Shown: positions 26,960-37,459 of the stretch, piece after piece
Layout: every line of letters begins with the position of its first letter
Position numbering within the stretch: the first letter of the stretch is position 1
Assembly: GCF_006716815.1 (NCBI RefSeq)
Contig: NZ_VFPS01000007.1
Span: 62,001-126,000 of the forward strand
DNA: 64,000 nucleotides
Direction of reading: 5' to 3'
DNA from: Microbacterium lacticum
GTDB lineage: Bacteria; Actinomycetota; Actinomycetes; Actinomycetales; Microbacteriaceae
Notes under the pieces: model-generated
What the model was told of the DNA's origin: nothing
Database searches by the model: none
What the model saw: the letters and a program-made list of their open reading frames with translations, nothing else
Position numbers and translations under genes: made by a program

Positions 26960-27430
26960 ATGCCTCGCAAGGGACCCGCACCCCGCCGCGTCGTCGTCAA
27001 CGACCCGGTCTACGGTGCTCCGATCGTCACCCAGCTGGTGAACAAGATTCTCGTCGACGGCAAGAAGTCGATCGCCGAGGCCATCGTCTACAACGCCCTC
27101 AAGGGCGTCGAGGCCAAGAACGGCCAGGACGCCGTCGCGACGCTGAAGAAGGCGCTCGACAACGTCCGCCCGACCCTCGAGGTCAAGAGCCGCCGCGTCG
27201 GTGGCTCGACCTACCAGGTGCCCGTCGAGGTCAAGCCGCACCGCGCGAACACCCTCGCGCTGCGCTGGCTCGTCTCCTACGCGAAGGGCCGTCGTGAGAA
27301 GACGATGACCGAGCGTCTGCAGAACGAGATCCTGGATGCCTCGAACGGCCTGGGTGCCGCGGTCAAGCGCCGCGAAGACACCCACAAGATGGCCGAGTCG
27401 AACCGCGCCTTCGCGCACTACCGCTGGTAA
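26960..27430 (+). CDS. rpsG: Ribosomal protein S7
   Basis: 156 residues, the normal bacterial length. It nucleates assembly of the 30S head and contacts the mRNA exit. [10 protein letters not shown] at the start and the NRAFAHYRW end are typical. Co-transcribed with rpsL; a perfect hairpin separates it from fusA. Confidence 0.99.
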   Translation: MPRKGPAPRRVVVNDPVYGAPIVTQLVNKILVDGKKSIAEAIVYNALKGVEAKNGQDAVATLKKALDNVRPTLEVKSRRVGGSTYQVPVEVKPHRANTLALRWLVSYAKGRREKTMTERLQNEILDASNGLGAAVKRREDTHKMAESNRAFAHYRW

Positions 27431-27440
27431 TCAGCGTTCT

Positions 27441-27473
27441 GGCGGCCGGTCGGGAGACCCCCGACCGGCCGCC
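27441..27473 (+). terminator. Hairpin between rpsG and fusA
   Basis: A perfect 14-bp stem (27441-27454 against 27460-27473) with a 5-base loop, without T tract. It may lower rather than stop read-through into fusA, which lies 34 bases further on with no obvious promoter between. Confidence 0.75.
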
Positions 27474-27507
27474 CCACGACATTCGTCACTACACGTAAGG
27501 ACACCCC

Positions 27508-29622
27508 GTGGCACAAGAAGTGCTCACCGACCTCAACAAGGTCCGCAACATCGGCATCATGGCGCACATCGATGCCGGCAAGACGACGACGACCGAGCGC
27601 ATCCTGTTCTACACGGGCGTCAACCACAAGCTGGGCGAGACCCACGACGGCGCCTCGACGACCGACTGGATGGAGCAGGAGAAGGAGCGCGGCATCACGA
27701 TCACGTCCGCCGCCGTCACCTGCTTCTGGAACAAGAACCAGATCAACATCATCGACACCCCCGGTCACGTGGACTTCACGGTCGAGGTGGAGCGCTCGCT
27801 GCGCGTCCTCGACGGCGCGGTCGCCGTCTTCGACGGCAAGGAGGGCGTCGAGCCCCAGTCCGAGACCGTGTGGCGTCAGGCCGACAAGTACGACGTGCCG
27901 CGCATCTGCTTCGTCAACAAGATGGACAAGCTGGGTGCCGACTTCTACTTCACGGTCGACACGATCGTGAACCGCCTGGGTGCCAAGCCGCTCGTGCTGC
28001 AGCTGCCGATCGGTGCCGAGAACGACTTCGTCGGCGTCATCGACCTCGTCGAGATGCGCGCGCTGGTGTGGCCGGGCGACGCCAAGGGTGACGTCACCAT
28101 GGGCGCCAAGTACGAGATCCAGGAGATCCCCGCAGACCTCGCCGACAAGGCGGCCGAGTACCGCGAGAAGCTGCTCGAGACGGTCGCCGAGACCGACGAG
28201 GCGCTGCTCGAGAAGTACTTCGGTGGCGAGGAGCTCACGGTCGCCGAGATCAAGGGTGCGATCCGCAAGCTCACCGTCGCCGGCGAGCTCTACCCCGTGC
28301 TCTGCGGCTCGGCGTTCAAGAACCGCGGCGTGCAGCCGATGCTCGACGCGGTCGTCGACTTCCTCCCGTCGCCCCTGGACGTGCCCGCCATCGAGGCGCA
28401 CGACCCGAAGGACGAAGAGATCGTCATCGAGCGTCACCCCGACGCGGCAGACCCGTTCGCGGCGCTCGCGTTCAAGGTCGCGGTGCACCCCTTCTTCGGC
28501 CGCCTGACCTACATCCGCGTCTACTCGGGTCACCTCGACTCGGGCGCGCAGGTCATCAACTCGACCAAGGGCAAGAAGGAGCGCATCGGAAAGATCTTCC
28601 AGATGCACGCCAACAAGGAGAACCCGGTCGACGCGGTCACCGCGGGCAACATCTACGCCGTCATCGGCCTGAAGGACACCACCACCGGTGACACCCTCGC
28701 CGACCCGGCCGCGCCCGTCGTCCTCGAGTCGATGACGTTCCCCGAGCCCGTCATCGAGGTCGCGATCGAGCCGAAGACGAAGGCCGACCAGGAGAAGCTG
28801 GGTGTCGCCATCCAGAAGCTCGCCGAAGAGGACCCGACCTTCCGCACCGAGCTCAACCCCGAGACCGGTCAGACGGTCATCAAGGGCATGGGCGAGCTGC
28901 ACCTCGACATCCTCGTCGACCGCATGAAGCGCGAGTTCCGCGTCGAGGCGAACGTCGGCAAGCCGCAGGTGGCGTACCGCGAGACGATCAAGAAGGCCGT
29001 CGAGCGTCACGACTACACGCACAAGAAGCAGACCGGTGGTTCGGGTCAGTTCGCCAAGATCCAGTTCGCGCTGGAGCCCCTCGAGGTCACGGCGGACAAG
29101 ACGTACGAGTTCGAGAACAAGGTCACCGGTGGCCGCATCCCGCGCGAGTACATCGAGCCCACCAACCAGGGCTTCCAGGACGCGATGAACGTCGGCGTGC
29201 TCGCCGGCTACCCCATCGTGGGCGTCAAGGCGATCCTGCTCGACGGAGCGAGCCACGACGTCGACTCCTCGGAGATGGCGTTCAAGATCGCCGGTTCCAT
29301 GGGCTTCAAGGAGGCGGTCCGCAAGGCGAACCCCGCCATCCTCGAGCCGCTCATGGCCGTCGAGGTGCGCACGCCCGAGGAGTACATGGGCGACGTCATC
29401 GGCGACCTGAACTCGCGTCGTGGCCAGATCCAGTCGATGGAGGACGGCTCGGGCATCAAGATCGTCCGCGCCCTCGTCCCGCTGTCGGAGATGTTCGGCT
29501 ACATCGGCGACCTGCGCTCGAAGACCTCGGGTCGCGCGGTCTACTCGATGGAGTTCGACTCGTACGCCGAGGTCCCGCGGGCCGTCGCGGACGAGATCGT
29601 CCAGAAGAGCAAGGGCGAGTGA
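27508..29622 (+). CDS. fusA: Elongation factor G
   Basis: 704 residues; GTPase that drives translocation on the ribosome. The G1 motif AHIDAGKT is near residue 18, followed by the RGITI switch region, DTPGHVD (G3) and NKMD (G4), with domains II-V complete. The GTG start is preceded by TAAGGA. Third gene of the str operon; a hairpin and a promoter separate it from tuf. Confidence 0.99.
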   Translation: MAQEVLTDLNKVRNIGIMAHIDAGKTTTTERILFYTGVNHKLGETHDGASTTDWMEQEKERGITITSAAVTCFWNKNQINIIDTPGHVDFTVEVERSLRVLDGAVAVFDGKEGVEPQSETVWRQADKYDVPRICFVNKMDKLGADFYFTVDTIVNRLGAKPLVLQLPIGAENDFVGVIDLVEMRALVWPGDAKGDVTMGAKYEIQEIPADLADKAAEYREKLLETVAETDEALLEKYFGGEELTVAEIKGAIRKLTVAGELYPVLCGSAFKNRGVQPMLDAVVDFLPSPLDVPAIEAHDPKDEEIVIERHPDAADPFAALAFKVAVHPFFGRLTYIRVYSGHLDSGAQVINSTKGKKERIGKIFQMHANKENPVDAVTAGNIYAVIGLKDTTTGDTLADPAAPVVLESMTFPEPVIEVAIEPKTKADQEKLGVAIQKLAEEDPTFRTELNPETGQTVIKGMGELHLDILVDRMKREFRVEANVGKPQVAYRETIKKAVERHDYTHKKQTGGSGQFAKIQFALEPLEVTADKTYEFENKVTGGRIPREYIEPTNQGFQDAMNVGVLAGYPIVGVKAILLDGASHDVDSSEMAFKIAGSMGFKEAVRKANPAILEPLMAVEVRTPEEYMGDVIGDLNSRRGQIQSMEDGSGIKIVRALVPLSEMFGYIGDLRSKTSGRAVYSMEFDSYAEVPRAVADEIVQKSKGE

Positions 29623-29626
29623 GCGA

Positions 29627-29658
29627 ATGGATGCCGAGGCCCCGGCCCCGGCATCCAT
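29627..29658 (+). terminator. Hairpin terminator after fusA
   Basis: ATGGATGCCG (29627-29636) pairs with CGGCATCCAT (29649-29658) four bases after the fusA stop. The stem is built from an inverted pair of the GGATGCC word that is overrepresented throughout the window. Confidence 0.8.
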
Positions 29659-29671
29659 CACCGCCGCCCCG

Positions 29672-29699
29672 GTGACACACAACTTCATACCCGTAAACT
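29672..29699 (+). promoter_or_regulatory. Promoter of tuf
   Basis: GTGACA (29672-29677), a 16-base spacer and TAAACT (29694-29699) lie between the fusA terminator and tuf, giving a leader of about 70 bases. A separate strong promoter fits the high demand for EF-Tu. Confidence 0.6.
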
Positions 29700-29774
29700 A
29701 GAAACATCCCCGTAGAGCACCGGTCGCAATCCAGCGCCCGGAACCTCTACAACGAATGTCCTGAGGAGGACCCA

Positions 29775-30968
29775 GTGGCCAAGGCCAAGTTCGAGCGGAC
29801 CAAGCCGCACGTCAACATCGGAACCATCGGGCACGTCGACCACGGCAAGACGACGCTCACCGCCGCGATCTCGAAGGTGCTCGCCGACAAGTACCCGTCG
29901 GCGACCAACGTGCAGCGTGACTTCGCGTCGATCGACTCGGCTCCCGAAGAGCGTCAGCGTGGTATCACGATCAACATCTCGCACGTCGAGTACGAGACCC
30001 CCAAGCGCCACTACGCGCACGTCGATGCGCCCGGTCACGCCGACTACATCAAGAACATGATCACCGGTGCCGCTCAGATGGACGGCGCGATCCTCGTGGT
30101 CGCCGCCACCGACGGCCCGATGGCTCAGACGCGTGAGCACGTGCTGCTCGCCAAGCAGGTCGGCGTTCCCTACCTGCTCGTCGCGCTGAACAAGTCGGAC
30201 ATGGTCGACGACGAGGAGATCCTGGAGCTCGTCGAGCTCGAGGTGCGCGAGCTGCTGAGCTCGCAGGACTTCGACGGTGACAATGCTCCCGTCATCCGCG
30301 TCTCGGGCCTGAAGGCTCTCGAGGGCGACGAGAAGTGGGTCCAGTCGGTCCTCGACCTCATGGAGGCCGTCGACGAGTCCATCCCCGACCCGGTGCGTGA
30401 CAAGGACAAGCCCTTCCTCATGCCCATCGAGGACGTCTTCACGATCACCGGTCGTGGCACGGTCGTCACGGGCCGCGCCGAGCGTGGCACGCTCGCGATC
30501 AACTCCGAGGTCGAGATCGTCGGCATCCGCCCGACGCAGAAGACCACGGTCACGGGTATCGAGATGTTCCACAAGCAGCTCGACGAGGCCTGGGCCGGCG
30601 AGAACTGTGGTCTGCTCCTGCGTGGCACCAAGCGTGACGACGTTGAGCGCGGCCAGGTTGTCGTCAAGCCCGGTTCGGTCACCCCGCACACCGAGTTCGA
30701 GGGCACGGCCTACATCCTCTCCAAGGAGGAGGGTGGCCGTCACAACCCGTTCTTCACGAACTACCGTCCGCAGTTCTACTTCCGCACCACGGACGTCACC
30801 GGTGTCATCACGCTGCCCGAGGGCACCGAGATGGTCATGCCCGGCGACACCACCGAGATGAAGGTCGACCTGATCCAGCCGATCGCGATGGAAGAGGGCC
30901 TCGGCTACGCCATCCGTGAGGGTGGTCGTACGGTCGGCGCCGGTACCGTCACCAAGATCATCAAGTAA
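29775..30968 (+). CDS. tuf: Elongation factor Tu
   Basis: 397 residues; GTPase that delivers aminoacyl-tRNA to the ribosome. GHVDHGKT (G1), the [12 protein letters not shown] switch region, DAPGHADY (G3) and NKSD (G4) are all intact. The GTG start follows CTGAGGAGGA. A terminator follows. In many relatives rpsJ comes soon after; here a 9.6-kb accessory island separates them. Confidence 0.99.
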   Translation: MAKAKFERTKPHVNIGTIGHVDHGKTTLTAAISKVLADKYPSATNVQRDFASIDSAPEERQRGITINISHVEYETPKRHYAHVDAPGHADYIKNMITGAAQMDGAILVVAATDGPMAQTREHVLLAKQVGVPYLLVALNKSDMVDDEEILELVELEVRELLSSQDFDGDNAPVIRVSGLKALEGDEKWVQSVLDLMEAVDESIPDPVRDKDKPFLMPIEDVFTITGRGTVVTGRAERGTLAINSEVEIVGIRPTQKTTVTGIEMFHKQLDEAWAGENCGLLLRGTKRDDVERGQVVVKPGSVTPHTEFEGTAYILSKEEGGRHNPFFTNYRPQFYFRTTDVTGVITLPEGTEMVMPGDTTEMKVDLIQPIAMEEGLGYAIREGGRTVGAGTVTKIIK

Positions 30969-30987
30969 GTCCTCGGACTTCACCGAC

Positions 30988-31025
30988 AGGGGTCGGGCCC
31001 GCACATCGTGCGGTGCCCGGCCCCT
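30988..31025 (+). terminator. Hairpin terminator after tuf
   Basis: AGGGGTCGGGCCCGCAC pairs with GTGCGGTGCCCGGCCCCTT around a 3-base loop, with one bulge, ending about 57 bases after the tuf stop; TTCGTC follows. Confidence 0.8.
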
Positions 31026-31075
31026 TCGTCGTGGGCGGCGCCGGGCCGAGGCACCGCGTCCGTAGACTGGAGCGC

Positions 31076-31204
31076 ATGCCCTCCGCTCCCCCTACATCGC
31101 GTCTGCGGGTGGGGATCGCCGCGGCGGGTACAGTGCTCTGCATCGCCGTAATCCTGGTGATGACGCTCTCGCCGACTGCGCTCGACCGCCAGCGCTGCCG
31201 CTAG
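31076..31204 (+). pseudogene. VanZ-like protein, N-terminal remnant
   Basis: A 42-codon frame encoding the start of a membrane protein (RVGIAAAGTVLCIAVILVMT, then LSPTALD), which resembles the first helix of VanZ-family proteins; these are normally 140-200 residues. A perfect TAGACT -10 element (31063-31068) lies seven bases before the ATG, so it was a real leaderless gene. The sequence breaks off right where the convergent glycosyltransferase remnant breaks off, implying one deletion that joined both genes tail to tail. Confidence 0.55.
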
Positions 31205-31856
31205 GAACAGCAGCGGAAGATCATTGACCCGTGCGAGCGCCAGATCGTCCGGCACCAGCGCGTACGCCTCCCGCAGGAGGCTCGTCCGGTACAGGTGCCG
31301 CCACAGCTGACCCTGCGCGCGGCCCCCCTCGGAGAACAATCCGGTGAGCGCGTCGCTGCCGTCGCGCCGGTCGTGGGCCGGCTGCAGACGACGCTCATTC
31401 GTGCCGCCGGTGCGGCCGTCGCGTTCGACGACGTCGACGCCGAACCCGACGATGTCGGGGCCCGACTCCTGGGCCCGCCCTCCGGCGACCTCCGCTGCGC
31501 GCGGGGCCAGCTCATCGTCGCCGTCGAGGAACAGCACGTACTCCCCGCGTGCGGCGAGGATGCCGGTGCGCCGGGCCTGAAACGCCGTGCGGTTGTCGTC
31601 GTGGCGCACGAGGCGCACCCGCGGGTCACCGAGCGCGACCTGCTCGATGATCCCCGCGGTGGCATCCGTCGAGGCGTCGTCGACGCAGACGATCTCGACG
31701 TCGGCGAGCGTCTGCGCGGTGGCGCTCGCCAGCGCGGCGCGGATCGACGCCGCGTCGTCGAAGACCGGCACGACGATGGAGGCAAGAGGAACCGGCGACA
31801 TCGCCGTCGACTTTATCCCGTCGGGAGGGCCTGTCTCCTGCCGATACGCTGGAGAG

Positions 31857-33023
31857 GTGAAGATCGCGATCGCCGGAACCGGATACGTGGGGCTTTCGAA
31901 CGCGGTGATTCTCGCACAGCACCATGAGGTCGTCGCCGTCGACATCGACGAGCACAAGGTCGCCCTGCTGGCGCGCCGGCAGTCGCCGATCGTCGATGCC
32001 GAACTCGAGGAGTACCTCGCCACCCGAGAGCTCGATCTCACCGCCACGCTCGATGCGGAAGACGCCTACCGTGATGCCGAGATCGTCGTCGTCGCCACGC
32101 CCACCAATTACGACGAGGTCACGAACAACTTCGACACCTCCTCCGTCGAAGCGGTCGTCGCGGACGTCGCCGCGGTGAACCCGGCTGCGACCATCGTCGT
32201 GAAATCGACGGTGCCGGTGGGGTTCACGGCGCGGGTCGCGGCCGAGCACCCGGCATCCACCATCATCTTCTCGCCGGAGTTCCTGCGCGAGGGGCGCGCG
32301 CTCTACGACAACCTGCACCCGTCGCGCATCGTCGTCGGCGATCGCGGCGAGGCGGGCCAGCTCTTCGCGCGTCTGATGCTCGAGGGCGCGATCGACACCG
32401 ATGTGCCGGTGCTGCTCACCGACTCGACCGAGGCCGAGGCGATCAAGCTGTTCGCCAACACCTACCTCGCCCTGCGCGTCGCCTACTTCAACGAGCTCGA
32501 CACCTACGCGGCCATCCACGGGCTCGACACGCAGCAGATCATCGAGGGTGTGGGACTCGATCCTCGCATCGGATCGCACTACAACAACCCGTCGTTCGGC
32601 TATGGCGGCTATTGCCTGCCGAAGGACACGAAGCAGCTCCTCGCGAACTACTCCGAGGTGCCGCAGAACCTCATCGCCGCGATCGTCGACGCCAACCGCA
32701 CGCGCAAGGACTTCGTCGCCGCCGACATCCTCGCCCGGGAGCCCCGCACCGTGGGCGTCTACCGATTGATCATGAAGTCCGGCTCCGACAACTTCCGCGC
32801 CTCATCGATCCAGGGGATCATGAAGCGCATCAAGGCGAAGGGCGTCGACGTCCTCGTCTACGAGCCGACCCTCGACGACGACGAGTTCTACCACTCCGAG
32901 GTCGTCCGCGACCTCGATGACTTCCTGACGCGCAGCGACGTCATCATCACGAACCGCATGGCCGACGCGCTCTCGGGCGTCGTCGACAAGGTGTACACCC
33001 GCGATATCTATGGCAGCGACTGA
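31857..33023 (+). CDS. ugd: UDP-glucose 6-dehydrogenase
   Basis: A 388-residue NAD-dependent enzyme that oxidises UDP-glucose to UDP-glucuronate for surface polysaccharide synthesis. The N-terminal Rossmann motif GTGYVGLS, the EFLREG block, the catalytic-cysteine motif [11 protein letters not shown] (Cys near 253) and the C-terminal domain are all intact; length matches the short bacterial class. The GTG start is preceded by GGAGAG, with TACGCT as a possible -10 six bases upstream. It is the only intact enzyme in a cluster of broken polysaccharide genes. Confidence 0.94.
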   Translation: MKIAIAGTGYVGLSNAVILAQHHEVVAVDIDEHKVALLARRQSPIVDAELEEYLATRELDLTATLDAEDAYRDAEIVVVATPTNYDEVTNNFDTSSVEAVVADVAAVNPAATIVVKSTVPVGFTARVAAEHPASTIIFSPEFLREGRALYDNLHPSRIVVGDRGEAGQLFARLMLEGAIDTDVPVLLTDSTEAEAIKLFANTYLALRVAYFNELDTYAAIHGLDTQQIIEGVGLDPRIGSHYNNPSFGYGGYCLPKDTKQLLANYSEVPQNLIAAIVDANRTRKDFVAADILAREPRTVGVYRLIMKSGSDNFRASSIQGIMKRIKAKGVDVLVYEPTLDDDEFYHSEVVRDLDDFLTRSDVIITNRMADALSGVVDKVYTRDIYGSD

Positions 33024-33081
33024 CCCGAGCCCGGACGTTCGCGATCGCGGGCGCCGCACCACGAAGGGGAGACCTCCGCAC

Positions 33082-33581
33082 ATGCGACGCCGCACTGCTC
33101 TCATCACCGCGCTCTGCGCTCTGGTCGCCCTCGTCGGCGTCGGCTGTCGCGCTGCCGCAGGTGGCCGCGGTCGAGGGTGCCGTCGCTGACTGGCAGCTCG
33201 CGCCCCGCACGGCGGTCGCCGAGGTCGGCTTCCGCTCGTGGTCGTTCCCCTCGGCACCATCGCGCTGATCCTCTCGCGATGGATCTGGCGGCAGTGGTTG
33301 CGCGCACAGCAGCGCGCACGGAAGTACGTCTGCCGCGCCGTCGTGCTCGGTGAGCCGCGCAAGGCGGCGCACATCATCAATTCCATCCGGCGCACCTCGG
33401 GCACCGGGTTCGAGATCGTCGGTGTGGTCACCCAGGGCGGCATCACCACGGTGGAGGGCGTGCCGGTCGTCGGCGGCTTCGCCGGCGCAGCGTCGGGCTT
33501 CCTCTCGTCCACGTCGAGTACCCGACCCTCAACGGTTATCGCGGGTTCGTCAAGCGCTCGTTCGACATCGCGGCCGCCGCC
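33082..33581 (+). pseudogene. Frameshifted N-terminal half of a polyprenyl-phosphate sugar transferase
   Basis: Pieces of the amino-terminal half of a WbaP/WcaJ-like glycosyl-1-phosphate transferase lie in three frames: a hydrophobic start from the ATG at 33082, a second piece (about 33143-33240) in another frame, then LSRWIWRQWLRAQQRARKYV and a nucleotide-binding-like domain (33238-33505), which shifts again before the catalytic domain. Several of the usual membrane helices are missing. At least three indels plus a deletion are needed to explain this, so it is a decayed gene. Confidence 0.7.
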
Positions 33582-34142
33582 GTGATCCTGGTGGTCGCGT
33601 TGCCGGTCATGATCCTCACCGCCGCCGCCATCCGGATCGAGGGCCGCGGGCCCATCATCTACAGCCAGACCCGCATCGGGCGCGGCGGCAAGCCGTTCGC
33701 GATGCTGAAGCTCCGCTCGATGGTTCCCGAGGCGGATGATCAGTTGGCGAGCCTGCTCGATCTGCAGGGGACGAGCACCCGTCCGCTGCACAAGGTCGTC
33801 GACGATCCCCGGATCACTCGAGTCGGCCGGTTCATCCGCAAGCACTCCATCGACGAGCTCCCCCAACTGTTCAACGTCATCGCGGGCACGATGAGCCTGG
33901 TCGGCCCCAGGCCGCAGCGCGCGGCGGAGGTGGCGTTCTACGATGACGCCGCCGAGCGCCGGCTGCTGGTGAAGCCCGGAATGAGCGGCCTCTGGCAGGT
34001 CGGCGGACGGTCGCGACTGGATTGGGAAGATGCCCTGCGCCTCGACCTGTACTACGTCGAGAACTGGTCGTTCATGCAAGACCTCCAGATCCTCTTCCGC
34101 ACCGTGCGTGCCGTGGCCGCGCCCGGTGACGGCGCCCGGTAG
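33582..34142 (+). CDS. C-terminal phosphoglycosyl transferase domain (remnant, possibly functional)
   Basis: 186 residues containing the full bacterial sugar transferase domain: a hydrophobic re-entrant start, [17 protein letters not shown], the [20 protein letters not shown] catalytic region and [20 protein letters not shown]. The domain transfers a sugar phosphate to undecaprenyl phosphate. The frame has no good start: it opens at a GTG inside the membrane hairpin, and the in-frame upstream codons (RGFVKRSFDIAAAA) lack a start codon. Without the N-terminal half it may still work like small PglC-type enzymes, but it may equally be dead. No clear terminator follows. Confidence 0.6.
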   Translation: MILVVALPVMILTAAAIRIEGRGPIIYSQTRIGRGGKPFAMLKLRSMVPEADDQLASLLDLQGTSTRPLHKVVDDPRITRVGRFIRKHSIDELPQLFNVIAGTMSLVGPRPQRAAEVAFYDDAAERRLLVKPGMSGLWQVGGRSRLDWEDALRLDLYYVENWSFMQDLQILFRTVRAVAAPGDGAR

Positions 34143-34486
34143 GGCCGGCTCGACGCTCAAGATCGTCCAAAGAGCGTCCCGGCCGACCGGGGTCTGCTCG
34201 CTTCGGGCGCGCTGACGTGACCCTGTTCCTCAGGGGTCGCTCAGGAATTCCACAAGTGCATGGATCGCGCGTGACGCTGATGAGAGCATTCTCATCGAGC
34301 AGGATCCCCCCTCCCGCCCGCGACCGTCGTTCTCCCGTGTCCTGACGGATCCGCACGCACGCACGCCTCGATGACCGGGCCCGAATCCGGTCGCCGCAGA
34401 TCCCGACCCGCTGCCGGTGTCAGGGGGGGGATCGCTGCGATCTGGGACAAGAGCCGACCCTGCGGGGTGGGCGAGGGGGGAGTTGC
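34143..34486. other. Gene-free upstream region of the pilus operon
   Basis: 344 bases without a gene. Two things stand out: a perfect palindrome GATGAGA-GCAT-TCTCATC at 34279-34296, which could be an operator, and a run of eight Gs at 34423-34430, 56 bases before the adhesin start. I could not identify a convincing promoter. Confidence 0.5.
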
Positions 34487-37417
34487 ATGCGGTGTGTGGA
34501 CGGCGCGTCCAGATGGGGGCGCAAGGCTCGGCGCGGGCTCGCGGCCGCGGTGGCGGCGATGGCCGTGGGATGCCTCGTCGGAGCGCTCGCCGTTCCCGCT
34601 TCAGCCAGTGCCGCGATGAGTGCCGCAACGGGCGCCGCGACTGCCGGCGTGGGCGCGGTGGTCGCGCCGATGGCGGCCGGCGTCGTCGAAGCTCCGGGCG
34701 AGGTCTGGGCGGAAGGCTTCGAGAACGGCCAGGGCGCCGCTCCGAGCCAGCTCGCGACCTACACCTCGGCGACAGGGCCGACCTACACGGCCGACAGCTA
34801 CTGGCGGGACTACGCGAACTGCAACGGCGTCATCCTCAACTACAACATCGCGACCTGGGTCAGTACCGGCAACAGCGCCGTGTGCACCGTCGAGATCTCC
34901 GCCGTCGCGCGGCGCAACGCGCAGCGGATGGCCGATGTCCTCGGTCAGGTCCGGGAGGGAGCCGTCGGCAGCACCAGCGCCAGGAGGCCCACCAACAACT
35001 CGTCGGGTGACAGCAAGAAGAATCACGCCGTCACCGAATGGACGACCGATGGAGGCACGGGCACGGCGAACCAGGTCGTCCTGCGCACCGTCGGAGCCCT
35101 CGGCGCCACTGCGGCGACGAACCGTTACTACACCGCCTCGATCGATGCGGTCGAAGCGTCGTGCAGCTACCAGGGCGGTGCCAACAACTCGCGCCTCGAT
35201 CTCCTCCTCTCGGTGGGCGGGGTCGAGACGAGCGTCGCCCCGACGCTGATCCGCGCCTGCACCGATCCGCGCGCCGGGTACTTCACGTCTCCGGCGCCGG
35301 CGGGTGCCGGGTCGAACCCGTGGGACAACGGCGGCACGTCGGTGCGCGCGGGCCGGTTCGTGGCATCCGGATCGATGGTGCTGTCTCCGGCGCAGCTCGC
35401 GGGCGCGAGTCTCGTGGTGCGCAACCAGATCACCGCCTCGGACGGCAACGACTTCGCGATCGACAATCTGCGTCTGCTCGATGTGACGCCGAGTCTCGAC
35501 AAGGCGTTCGCGCCCGCCGAGATCTCGACGGGCGGGGTGTCGACGCTCACCTTCACGATCACCAACACCAGCGAGCTCGCCGCGAAGACCGATAGGTCCT
35601 TCACCGACGCCCTGCCGGCGGGGCTCGTCGTCGCCTCGAAGCCGGCCGTCAGGGGCACCTGCACGAGCACGACGGGCACCGCGCTTTCTCGGGCGGCGAC
35701 ACCCGCTGGCTCCTCGATCGCGGTGTTGGGTATCGACCTGGCTGCCGGGGCCACTTCGTGCACGGTGACCGTCGCCGTGACGTCCACCGTCGCGGGCGTC
35801 TACTCCAACGGGGCGGCCAACGTGACGACGATCCTCAACGCCCCCGACACAGCGACCCTCACCGTGACTGCGCCGTCCACGATCACAGTCCGCAAGAACG
35901 TCATGGCCCGCGTGGCGGCGTCCGACCAGTTCGTGCTCGGCCTGCGCACCTCGACAGGCGCCGCCGATCTGACCACCGCGACGACGACGGGCTCGGCGAC
36001 CGGCGTGCAGGCCGCCGCGACAACCCCGTACACGGCCACCCCGGGGCAGACGTACACGATCCGCGAGGCGATGGGGTCGCGGTCTGCATCGGCGCTGTCC
36101 GCCTATACGTCCGCGTGGCAGTGCGCGAACGGCACCGAGGTCCTCAGCAGCGGCACGGGCGCCACCGGAACGGTGACCGTGCCGGCGGCGTCGGTCGCCG
36201 GCGCAGCGATCGTGTGCACCTTCACCAACTCGCCTCTCACCGCGACCATCACCGTGTCGAAGCAGGTGCAGGATGCCACCGGAGCGAACCCGCAGCCCGG
36301 GGCGGGCTGGGTGCTGGGCGCCGCCGCGACGGGAGCCACGGCGACGCCCGCCGCGACCACGCAGACCACCACCGCCACGGGAAGCGTGGGGTGGCAGCTG
36401 GCGTTCGCCAACGCTTCTTCCCGCGCTGCCGTCGTGGTCTCGGAGCAGCAGAAGAGCACGCACACCTTCGTCGGCGCACAGTGCGACGTGACATCGATCA
36501 CCGGGGCGACCCGCACCGTCGGCTTCGCCGCGGCATCCGGCGGCACCGTCCCCGGCATCGCCCCCGGTGACACCGTCACCTGCGCGTTCGTGAATCGGGT
36601 GAAGGTCGCGACACTCACACTCACACTCACGCTCTCCGACACCGTCACGTTCGGTGACGCCGCCCCGACCGCCTGGACGCTCAGCGCGACGGGTCCGAAC
36701 GGGGCGCTCCCCGGCCCGAGCGGCGCGACCGGCTCTGCCGCCGCGACCGCCGTGCCTGTGACGTCGGGCGCGGCCTACCAGCTGAACGGCGCCGGGGGGC
36801 CGGGCACCTACGTCGCAGCCTCGGGCTGGGCATGCACCGATCAGGACGGAGCCGCGGTCACCGTCGACGCCGCCTCGAAGGTCGTCGTCTCTCCCGGATC
36901 GCAGGTCGCGTGCGCGATCGCCTACGGCACGGCCCGCCTGACCCTGCTCAAGAACGTCGTGACGCCGAGCATCGGCTTCACCGCGGCGTCGTGGACGCTC
37001 GTCGCCACACCCGACGCGCTGAGCGGTGCAGCACTGACCCCGCAGTCGCGCGTCGGAGCCGAATTCTCCAGCGCCGGCAACGCCGCGAGCACCTTCGATG
37101 TGCGCCCCGGGCACGGGTACACGCTCTCGGAGAAGCTCACCGACGCGAACAGCGTCATCGCGTACCGGCGGGTCGCGCTCCAGCGGCTGGAGAACGGCGC
37201 GTGGGTCGACGTCGCGGCCGCGCAGATCACGGCGCCGGCCGTCGGCCAGACGGCGACCTACCGCTTCGTCAACGACCGGATCCCGGCGGTCGCGCTCCCG
37301 TTGACCGGCGGCGCGAGCACCGACGGGTTCCTGCTCGCCGGCAGCGCCTTGCTCGTGCTCACGGGCGCGCTCGCGCTCTGGCAATGGCGTCGGCGCACCC
37401 GAGTCCACGGCATCTGA
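34487..37417 (+). CDS. LPXTG-anchored adhesin / putative pilus tip protein
   Basis: A 976-residue secreted surface protein. It has a basic N-terminus and signal peptide (cleavage near ASASA, about residue 42), an N-terminal lectin-like or adhesive region (to about 330), a DUF11-like repeat (SLDKAFAPAEISTGGVSTLT, about 338-450) and several SpaA/prealbumin-like beta domains. The sorting signal is LPLTG near residue 938, followed by a hydrophobic helix and RRRTRVHGI. It lies 42 bases upstream of the major pilin and, by length and order, is probably the tip pilin of a sortase-assembled pilus. The start is supported by a GGGGGGA site. Confidence 0.85.
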   Translation: MRCVDGASRWGRKARRGLAAAVAAMAVGCLVGALAVPASASAAMSAATGAATAGVGAVVAPMAAGVVEAPGEVWAEGFENGQGAAPSQLATYTSATGPTYTADSYWRDYANCNGVILNYNIATWVSTGNSAVCTVEISAVARRNAQRMADVLGQVREGAVGSTSARRPTNNSSGDSKKNHAVTEWTTDGGTGTANQVVLRTVGALGATAATNRYYTASIDAVEASCSYQGGANNSRLDLLLSVGGVETSVAPTLIRACTDPRAGYFTSPAPAGAGSNPWDNGGTSVRAGRFVASGSMVLSPAQLAGASLVVRNQITASDGNDFAIDNLRLLDVTPSLDKAFAPAEISTGGVSTLTFTITNTSELAAKTDRSFTDALPAGLVVASKPAVRGTCTSTTGTALSRAATPAGSSIAVLGIDLAAGATSCTVTVAVTSTVAGVYSNGAANVTTILNAPDTATLTVTAPSTITVRKNVMARVAASDQFVLGLRTSTGAADLTTATTTGSATGVQAAATTPYTATPGQTYTIREAMGSRSASALSAYTSAWQCANGTEVLSSGTGATGTVTVPAASVAGAAIVCTFTNSPLTATITVSKQVQDATGANPQPGAGWVLGAAATGATATPAATTQTTTATGSVGWQLAFANASSRAAVVVSEQQKSTHTFVGAQCDVTSITGATRTVGFAAASGGTVPGIAPGDTVTCAFVNRVKVATLTLTLTLSDTVTFGDAAPTAWTLSATGPNGALPGPSGATGSAAATAVPVTSGAAYQLNGAGGPGTYVAASGWACTDQDGAAVTVDAASKVVVSPGSQVACAIAYGTARLTLLKNVVTPSIGFTAASWTLVATPDALSGAALTPQSRVGAEFSSAGNAASTFDVRPGHGYTLSEKLTDANSVIAYRRVALQRLENGAWVDVAAAQITAPAVGQTATYRFVNDRIPAVALPLTGGASTDGFLLAGSALLVLTGALALWQWRRRTRVHGI

Positions 37418-37459
37418 TCCCCTTCTTCCCCCCTCACACCCCCCGAGAAAGCAGAGAAC

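Larger units (their letters stand above)
30980..31801 (-). pseudogene. Truncated GT2-family glycosyltransferase
   Basis: The first 190-200 residues from the ATG at 31801 are a clear GT-A glycosyltransferase family 2 domain: [18 protein letters not shown] and FLDGDDE (DXD) are present. A TAAAGT -10-like element lies eight bases upstream. At about 31205 the glycosyltransferase sequence ends abruptly (NDLPLLFLAAALAV) and the frame continues on the strand opposite the VanZ-like remnant, giving a meaningless Arg/His-rich tail to the stop at 30980. It is a deletion remnant and probably inactive. It may once have belonged with the polysaccharide genes to its right. Confidence 0.75.

Noticed and set aside
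27508..29622. Tetracycline-resistance ribosomal protection protein instead of EF-G
   Set aside because: Operon position between rpsG and tuf, length and G-domain motifs fit EF-G.
34279..34296. Palindrome considered as a transcription terminator
   Set aside because: The 7-bp arms are too short and A/T-rich for a stable terminator; it looks more like an operator.
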